Below the pieces are notes generated by a model. The model did not search any database and had not been told where the DNA came from. It saw only the letters and a list, made by a program, of their open reading frames with translations. Both the position numbers and the translations under genes were made by a program. This document shows positions 61,701-64,000 of a stretch of DNA of 64,000 bases, one piece after another. This DNA is from Melieria omissa (lineage: Eukaryota > Arthropoda > Insecta > Diptera > Ulidiidae), in contig OZ020268.1 in the NCBI GenBank assembly GCA_963971225.1, positions 38,199,348 to 38,263,347 on the forward strand, in the 5' to 3' direction. The first letter of the stretch is position 1. Each line of letters begins with the position of its first letter.

Positions 61701-64000
61701 AAAGTAGATGCTGAAGCAGCGCGAGGCAATGATAATGAAGCTCTCGATAGTGATAACGATGATAATGTTGATGATAGCGAAGATGAAAATGCTGATGACG
61801 ATGTTAGCACTAATGATAAGGGTAATGAAGTTAATTCTACACGACGTTTTCAGAAATATCAATTCAACCGCGCAAGACCAACAACAACAGCAAGAACAAC
61901 TACCACCACAGTTACACCAAATGCAAACACACAATCAGGAAGAAATAGACCCATAACAAATCAGGTAAATCATTTAGTAGATGATGATGATGATGAAGAA
62001 GAAGAGGATTATGATGATGAAGATGAAGATGAAGATGATGACGAAGCAGGCCGCACTACAACCACTACCACTGAAAGCACTTTGGGCTCTAGTCCACCAG
62101 CGCCAACACCAAGACGCGTACGAGTCTTGACATATCGTCGACCCGTTGGCGGTGCAACCAGCACCTTAGTTGATAATAGAAATAGTAGTAGTTCTGCCAG
62201 CAATGCTAGTGTTACTAATACAACCAACACCGACAATGCTACCAATAGTGTAGATTCCCTTAGTGTAGACAAATCCGAATCGGGTTCCACAAATCAAACT
62301 CAAACAGCGGACGCAACACCACCCAAACGCTTCCGTAAAGTTATCCGCAAGCTCATTAGGCCGGTCAATAGAACGCTGGAGAGCACCACCGTCAGCGACG
62401 GTGATGGTGTTGGGGTGGGAACACAGGCAAATGCCACTGTCAGCACGGTGAGAACGCCAATCTTTAGTGCTGCAAATCGCACGCGCTTTGCAAATCGCCC
62501 TATTTCAAGCACGACGGCGTCGCCTGAAGACTCAGATGAAGATGAGGATGAGGAAGAAGGTGATACCGCATCGGAAGTCCCCTCGCAAAAGCCAGCACCT
62601 GGCAACAGTGAGGCGGGCTTATTGGCATCACGTCGGCCATTTGTATTTTCTAGGGTCAGCACAACCACGCCGGCCAGCGACGATGCGGAGGACGACGAAC
62701 TGGTAGCCGAAAACGATGACGAGGATGACGAAGCTAAGCCACAGTCACAAGGCATAGTTGGTACATCGCGGCTAAAGAAACTTCTCTTAGACCGAAATAC
62801 GACCAGCGCAATAGCAAACAATACCGAAGAACAATCAGATGGTGAGCGAAACGCCACGCAAACGTCATTTAGACGTCCATTTGTGCCCGGTGGAAGACCC
62901 AGATTCGGTCAAACCCAAACTGAAACTGAAACCGAAACTAAAATAGAAACTGAAACTGGTATCGAACAGACGAATAGTGAATCTACAACTAGGGCACCGC
63001 TGCCAAGCCTCGGTTTCCGTCGCAAGCTTGTTGCCAAACGTCCCTATGTACCACCTAGAGTATCAGCGGCCAACGTCACAACCACGGTGCGTCCACCACC
63101 TGAAAAACCAAAAAGAAAATTTGTGAGGCGCAAGTTTGGACGATTCCATCCATTTAATGCCGTTAACCGCAACACGGGCGAAGGTTTCTTACGCACGGAT
63201 CCCAGAAACTCTTTACTGCCTGGCACTAATCGCTTCAAGGTGGAAGGTCGTCAATCTGGCGAGGAAGGCGATGAAGAATACGAAGAATATGAGGACGAAG
63301 AAGATGAAGAAGACGAAGAGGAAGAGAACACAGAACCTGCCAAACCGCCAATTGCAGGCCTGCCAGTAAAACCAATAGCCAGGCCTCCAGGCTTGTTTGC
63401 TAGAACGCAATCGCCCATATTAAATAAGCCAGAACCCAAGGAAGAGGCAACAGATGATGAGGACAACGATGAAGACGATGATGAGGACGACGACGAGGAA
63501 GACGAAGATGACAATACCGAACAGAAACCCGCTGCACCCGATTCCAATACCCCATCTTTCCGTCCGAAGGACAATCGTGCACCGCCAGGTGCGAGACCCG
63601 CTTTACCCACATCTACTCAATCCACCGGCAATATTCCCTTTAATTCACGCAACCGTCAGCCACCTGCCTCAAATCGTTTCGGTGCCGGTAACAACCCCGG
63701 CGTCACCCACACCCGTTTGGGCCAATCTGGTTTCGGAGCAGCACGGCAGACAAATCGTCCACGCGTCGTCAACCGTCCGCCTGGCGTAGCGCCACCGAAT
63801 CTCCCACTGAAGCCCATTGCCACCGACTTCGAGCGCACCACACCGGTCATACCCACCAAACCAGCGCCGTTCATATCAACCAACACGCGCACTTACGAAC
63901 GCAAGTACAGTGCCACATCTACCGAAACACCGGAAACAAACATCGATAACTCACTCATTGAAGACTTGAATATCGAGGCACTCAATGCACGCAATAAGAA
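43695..64000 (+). CDS. Cht6: Group VI chitinase, partial at both ends
   Basis: This is an extracellular GH18 chitinase with a CBM14 domain and a giant mucin-like tail, an architecture specific to insect group VI chitinases (Drosophila Cht6). Nine exons are visible. The GH18 part has the KTMIAIGGW motif, the catalytic FDGIDLDWEYP motif (general-acid Glu codon at 46421-46423), the SYDFH motif and the GGIMFWAIDNDDF motif, so it should be active on chitin in cuticle or other chitinous matrices. The CBM14 domain has all six cysteines. The tail is rich in Thr, Ser, Asp/Glu and Arg and carries internal repeats. About 5,880 residues are visible, which is longer than I recall for the Drosophila protein. 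The start codon lies in an unseen upstream exon, and the end is beyond the window. A -1 frame change at about 56958-56988 interrupts the tail. Confidence 0.93.
43960..45430. repeat. Dispersed ~160-bp tandem family, locus 3 (Cht6 intron)
   Basis: This lies inside the first visible Cht6 intron (43756-45890). It has the same leader (gactgattcattatagctca and on) and the same tandem units as at 35190-35815, with about five units: 'aatctgacgggtcaacaatgggtt', 'aagtttgtaaacaagatgat' and 'ttgacttcaa..ttggtg' (parts). A SINE at 45002-45304 splits one unit. Confidence 0.8.
45002..45304 (-). mobile_element. Full-length tRNA-derived SINE, type B, with target duplication
   Basis: It lies in the Cht6 intron. 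A 12-bp target duplication, cctgttgacttc, flanks it at 44990-45001 and 45305-45316. On the minus strand the head is caggcgccgtagctcagctg, with A and B boxes (gagttcaatactcc). The body includes, on the plus strand, cagttttatgccgattccga, shared with the type A SINEs. The 3' tail is an aag repeat (ttcttcttcttg on the plus strand). Confidence 0.9.
45891..46076 (+). CDS. Cht6: Cht6 exon: start of GH18 domain
   Basis: It begins after gccattgcag and ends at donor gtacgt. It encodes the first beta strands of the GH18 barrel (GRVVCYYTNWSVYRPGTAKF and on) and the THLVYAFGGF strand. These are hallmark N-terminal GH18 segments. Phase 1 at both ends. Confidence 0.92.
46227..46741 (+). CDS. Cht6: Cht6 exon: GH18 catalytic core
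   Basis: It begins after gttcag and ends at donor gtgagt in phase 0. It encodes 171 full codons, including the KTMIAIGGW motif, the catalytic FDGIDLDWEYP (46397-46429), and the WFNVLSYDFHSSHE substrate-binding region. All catalytic acidic residues are present. GC content is clearly higher than in the flanking introns. Confidence 0.95.
46806..46991 (+). CDS. Cht6: Cht6 exon: GH18 barrel with insertion domain
   Basis: 62 codons in phase 0 between a 64-bp intron and a donor, gtgcgt. It encodes DYAIKFYLKAGADRDKLVLG, IPTYGRSYTL and the GEQGDATREKGYLAYYE segment. These correspond to the barrel strand and the small alpha+beta insertion common to insect chitinases. Confidence 0.93.
47056..47321 (+). 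CDS. Cht6: Cht6 exon: end of GH18 domain
   Basis: It begins after tttttag and ends within a Gly codon at donor gtatgt. It encodes ICQNIKDDPEWTVVQPNP, the NQWVGYDDEAIVRKKAQYV segment and GGIMFWAIDNDDFRG, the last conserved GH18 motif, whose Trp lines the active-site floor. Confidence 0.93.
47390..47670 (+). CDS. Cht6: Cht6 exon: linker between GH18 and CBM14
   Basis: 93 full codons of low-complexity linker rich in Ser, Thr, Arg and Pro, after a ttaacag acceptor and before a gtaagc donor. It has no folded domain. A linker of this kind usually carries O-glycans and separates the catalytic and chitin-binding modules. Confidence 0.9.
47730..47919 (+). CDS. Cht6: Cht6 exon: CBM14 chitin-binding domain
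   Basis: 62 full codons encode one peritrophin-A type (CBM14) domain. Its six cysteines are in the order and spacing of the family: FKCEEEGFY, RDC, YYWC, FTC, DSCD and VPC. Aromatic residues at the usual sugar-binding places are present (KKYYW, GLYFNP). It should anchor the enzyme on chitin. Confidence 0.94.
47990..48967 (+). CDS. Cht6: Cht6 exon: start of mucin-like tail
   Basis: 325 full codons. It opens with a Thr-rich stretch, then an acidic stretch (EYEDEEEEEVPTHFKDKESE). A predicted helical segment follows (QVIKELIELIRKVGGIEELE), then the first copies of an aromatic-x-x-aliphatic-x-Arg motif (QYVTINRNRG, TYTSLNRNRG). The exon ends in phase 2 at donor gtaata and joins 49029 across a 61-bp intron. 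Confidence 0.9.
49029..56988 (+). CDS. Cht6: Cht6 giant exon, zero-frame part
   Basis: After the acceptor ttttgaag, the frame is open for about 2,650 codons to TAG at 56986-56988. The sequence is Thr/Ser-rich and mucin-like, with (a) many copies of Y-x-[ST]-[IL]-x-R, such as TYTTITRNN, TYQTINR, HYKTIARG and VYQTISRG, mainly from 50760 to 51720; (b) Thr-rich tandem repeats at 52150-53700; (c) two DLSSLL modules near 54105 and 55645; and (d) arginine-rich RPTRP-type segments. It has no transmembrane segment. The stop lies only 22 nt after a canonical -1 slippery heptamer, and coding clearly continues in the -1 frame, so this stop is unlikely to be the end of the only product. Without frameshifting, it would give a shorter tail ending in LLKTPGSK. 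Confidence 0.88.
52150..53700 (+). repeat. Thr-rich coding repeats in Cht6 (27- and ~120-residue units)
   Basis: Three 81-bp units (starts 52150, 52231 and 52312), each containing RSRGTTTT, are followed by units of 354, 366 and 369 bp (next starts 52666, 53032 and 53401). A long unit reads RSRGTTTT, TGTTDEI, KLYKINKS, SSEESGTGNSSTGT, TTTPAS, TEITTVTEPAE in order. All lengths are multiples of three, so the frame is kept. These are likely dense O-glycosylation blocks. Confidence 0.88.
56958..57003 (+). promoter_or_regulatory. Candidate programmed -1 ribosomal frameshift signal
   Basis: The heptamer T TTT TTA (56958-56964) is in the right register (zero-frame codons TTT and TTA). A 7-nt spacer follows. 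Then CCCCCGGGT (56972-56980) can pair with ACCTGGGGG (56995-57003) as nine consecutive pairs with one G-U, around a 14-nt loop that contains the zero-frame TAG. Heptamer type, spacer length and a stable stem all fit the known rules for -1 frameshifting. A single missing T in the assembly at the same run would give the same frame picture, so the call needs read-level support. Confidence 0.55.
56964..64000 (+). CDS. Cht6: Cht6 giant exon, -1 frame part (open to window end)
   Basis: From the slippery site the -1 frame is open without a stop to the last base, about 2,345 codons. Style and content match the upstream part: Thr-rich blocks, acidic runs (for example 61979-62042, 63260-63330 and 63448-63510), and the recurrent [FY]-x-x-[ILF]-[NS]-R motif (TFAGFNRPG, PYSGINRL, FTNLNRPR, SFGINRF). 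Nine tandem units of about 43 residues occupy 58314-59483. Upstream, this frame is closed by TGA at 56946-56948, so it cannot start earlier. It has no methionine-led start with a signal sequence, so it is a continuation of Cht6 and not a separate gene. The end lies beyond the window. Confidence 0.88.
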   Translation, partial: MENPRVKVDGHLGAKSIGSKFTVSGEEIIDDNDAKTELENILGTVRNRTQIIKTRVNRINSTTETTQTESNVDVDDKNAGTEIIAETDDEEASTDTSDTKSHRVGKTFREPTEVDNTTLAYTKLSILKTELDSAQTNATTEATIAKTPIIKLTILPQDHEQPNDKNRADDTRALRKFTRPNRTRTTTERGADTTTETTTVSAAADEADATTKRTYGALNRLRTRPITSGKATETTTEKEDVTDAAEITARPVFSALRSRGTANRPLQSTTNETSEETITNTTTTTTLRRPFVGLRRTTTKEPDVSDEEVVSTTPNASTRRTFGGFSRPGVKQTTAKPVAEDIEDISEEEVKDQVSSTLNTTAPTIRRTFAGFNRPGLRTTTAKVQTNAEKEETSDEETENSSTTKETTRRPIGGINRLSFRTTTAKGIEEEISTKLDDEAILSTTGAAVKRPYSGINRLNIRTTTAKPQETEEDISADLDDDETLSTTEATTKRPYSGLSRINLRTTTAKPQGTEEDTSPELDNDVADSTTGVSVKRPYSGINRLNLRTTTKPQETEEDISANLDEDETPSTTGTIIKRPYSGLNRLNLRTTTAKPNESEEDISAELDNAVVRSTTGATVKRPYSSINRFNLKTTTTKPQETEEEEEISDDLDKDVVHSTTGTSVKRPYSSINRLNLRTTTTKPQETEEDISADLDDDETPRTTGAAIKRPYSGLSRLNLRTTTTKPQHTKEDTSPELDNDVAQSTSGATVKRPYSSINRLNLRTTTAKPQETEEEEEISVDLDNDAIHSTTGASVKRPYSSLNKLNLRTTTVESQTDLGKTSSETDTLSAINSSTRRPYTDIIRTSTQNVVDEDDEEGNENTTVEPELSNDDQNSTTTITETKTLSYNILNRSSTTENVEGNESGALHSNVINSDEISTDEELSADIDDSENDVDQSEEISTTMETVTESVPTNSPRRTVIIRKRIRVTTTASTTIDGSAEDEDEADENTTTPETLTESIVDDTTRRTVLVRKRIRITNATLVSDNEAVSGEEKTSVESTATSKGTRGPLILRRRLNTTSTTENTTDTESGELSTDTQSPARRTFTNLNRPRVRTTAAPEDKTDNTTEATAVSDRRGLLQTNRHRALLNPTTEASVEEPSDDVTKAVNQTETESTTRRSFLKTAIRLRSTTVAPDDETDDVKETTPPSGGSTTRRKFLSPARRFGSTTVASDREDDDVKETTPSNIPESDSSTRRAFVRPASRFRSTTIGSIDADTSETTEKPQEDSVRDSSTRRTFVRPTNRFRSSTISTVDDDESAHEEEAEEPRVDTSTRRTLGAFSQRQRPTPATRLQTTSRRPLPTFNRDLYKRVEDEDNENDDEYSEEEEDVAEQKPTIPKRPQFTTTERPRPQFTTRRSFGINRFQANRNQNDDKISTNIDEDENDENENVSNENEATGRPVNSLLANRDRPLKPATNGRQNSLQKLRDRVKLAQTQSTDDGVVSTRLTAILANRPKTTGDSRAKTTSDNNDDDDSNERDGDEDIASNTHGTSTNTNQSKTPVISLIANRSGTNRSSTVANYFNRTKFNLSLNANNTRVHSKVDAEAARGNDNEALDSDNDDNVDDSEDENADDDVSTNDKGNEVNSTRRFQKYQFNRARPTTTARTTTTTVTPNANTQSGRNRPITNQVNHLVDDDDDEEEEDYDDEDEDEDDDEAGRTTTTTTESTLGSSPPAPTPRRVRVLTYRRPVGGATSTLVDNRNSSSSASNASVTNTTNTDNATNSVDSLSVDKSESGSTNQTQTADATPPKRFRKVIRKLIRPVNRTLESTTVSDGDGVGVGTQANATVSTVRTPIFSAANRTRFANRPISSTTASPEDSDEDEDEEEGDTASEVPSQKPAPGNSEAGLLASRRPFVFSRVSTTTPASDDAEDDELVAENDDEDDEAKPQSQGIVGTSRLKKLLLDRNTTSAIANNTEEQSDGERNATQTSFRRPFVPGGRPRFGQTQTETETETKIETETGIEQTNSESTTRAPLPSLGFRRKLVAKRPYVPPRVSAANVTTTVRPPPEKPKRKFVRRKFGRFHPFNAVNRNTGEGFLRTDPRNSLLPGTNRFKVEGRQSGEEGDEEYEEYEDEEDEEDEEEENTEPAKPPIAGLPVKPIARPPGLFARTQSPILNKPEPKEEATDDEDNDEDDDEDDDEEDEDDNTEQKPAAPDSNTPSFRPKDNRAPPGARPALPTSTQSTGNIPFNSRNRQPPASNRFGAGNNPGVTHTRLGQSGFGAARQTNRPRVVNRPPGVAPPNLPLKPIATDFERTTPVIPTKPAPFISTNTRTYERKYSATSTETPETNIDNSLIEDLNIEALNARNK
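58314..59483 (+). repeat. Nine tandem 42-45 residue coding units in Cht6
   Basis: Unit starts are at 58314, 58443, 58572, 58698, 58827, 58962, 59091, 59220 and 59355 (spacing 129, 129, 126, 135, 129, 129, 129 and 135 bp). Each unit opens with RPYSGINRLNLRTTT or a close variant, then AKPQETEED, an acidic stretch and a Thr/Ser stretch. More diverged relatives precede the array from about 57900. The units are much more alike than the rest of the tail. Confidence 0.92.

Noticed and set aside
47969..63892. Many long minus-strand open frames rich in Val and Ser (up to 374 codons)
   Set aside because: They are the antisense of Thr- and Asp-rich codons in the Cht6 tail, which rarely give stop codons on the opposite strand. 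They have no start context or domain.

Overview
This window looks like nuclear DNA of a higher fly. It is AT-rich, has 59-70 bp introns with GT/AG ends, and is crowded with mariner relics, TTAA- and TA-flanked MITEs, and tRNA-derived SINEs. A tephritid-type fruit fly is my best guess, but only the rank 'cyclorrhaphan dipteran' is well supported. Only one protein-coding gene can be defended, and it lies on the + strand in the last 20 kb.

The gene is a group VI chitinase, the orthologue of Drosophila Cht6. Its exons, read from splice signals and phase, are 43695-43755 (signal-peptide hydrophobic core), 45891-46076, 46227-46741, 46806-46991 and 47056-47321 (GH18 domain with an intact catalytic motif), 47390-47670 (linker), 47730-47919 (six-cysteine CBM14 chitin-binding domain), 47990-48967, and then one exon from 49029 to beyond the window end. 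That last exon is at least 15 kb and encodes a Thr/Ser-, Asp/Glu- and Arg-rich mucin-like tail. The start codon lies in an upstream exon I could not find, and the C-terminus is outside the window. The visible polypeptide is about 5,880 residues.

The most interesting signal is inside the giant exon. The reading frame open from 49029 ends at a TAG at 56986. The tail continues in the -1 frame, which stays open for 7 kb to the window end. The two frames overlap by only about 37 nt. In that overlap is a U UUU UUA heptamer in the correct register (56958-56964), then a 7-nt spacer, then a GC-rich 9-bp stem (56972-56980 with 56995-57003). This is the textbook layout of a programmed -1 ribosomal frameshift. 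A one-base assembly error in the same T run is the main alternative.

The first 43.7 kb contain no gene I can support. A strong recursive-splice-like site at 18004/18005 (pyrimidine tract, then AG followed directly by GTGAGT, with another donor 36 nt later) and the missing first exon suggest that much of it is a long 5' intron of the chitinase gene. It holds three mariner relics, a pogo-like MITE, a second TA-flanked MITE, at least three families of TTAA-flanked (piggyBac-like) MITEs, two SINE lineages with different tRNA heads on a shared body, a repeat family of about 160 bp seen at three loci, and several diverged tandem arrays.
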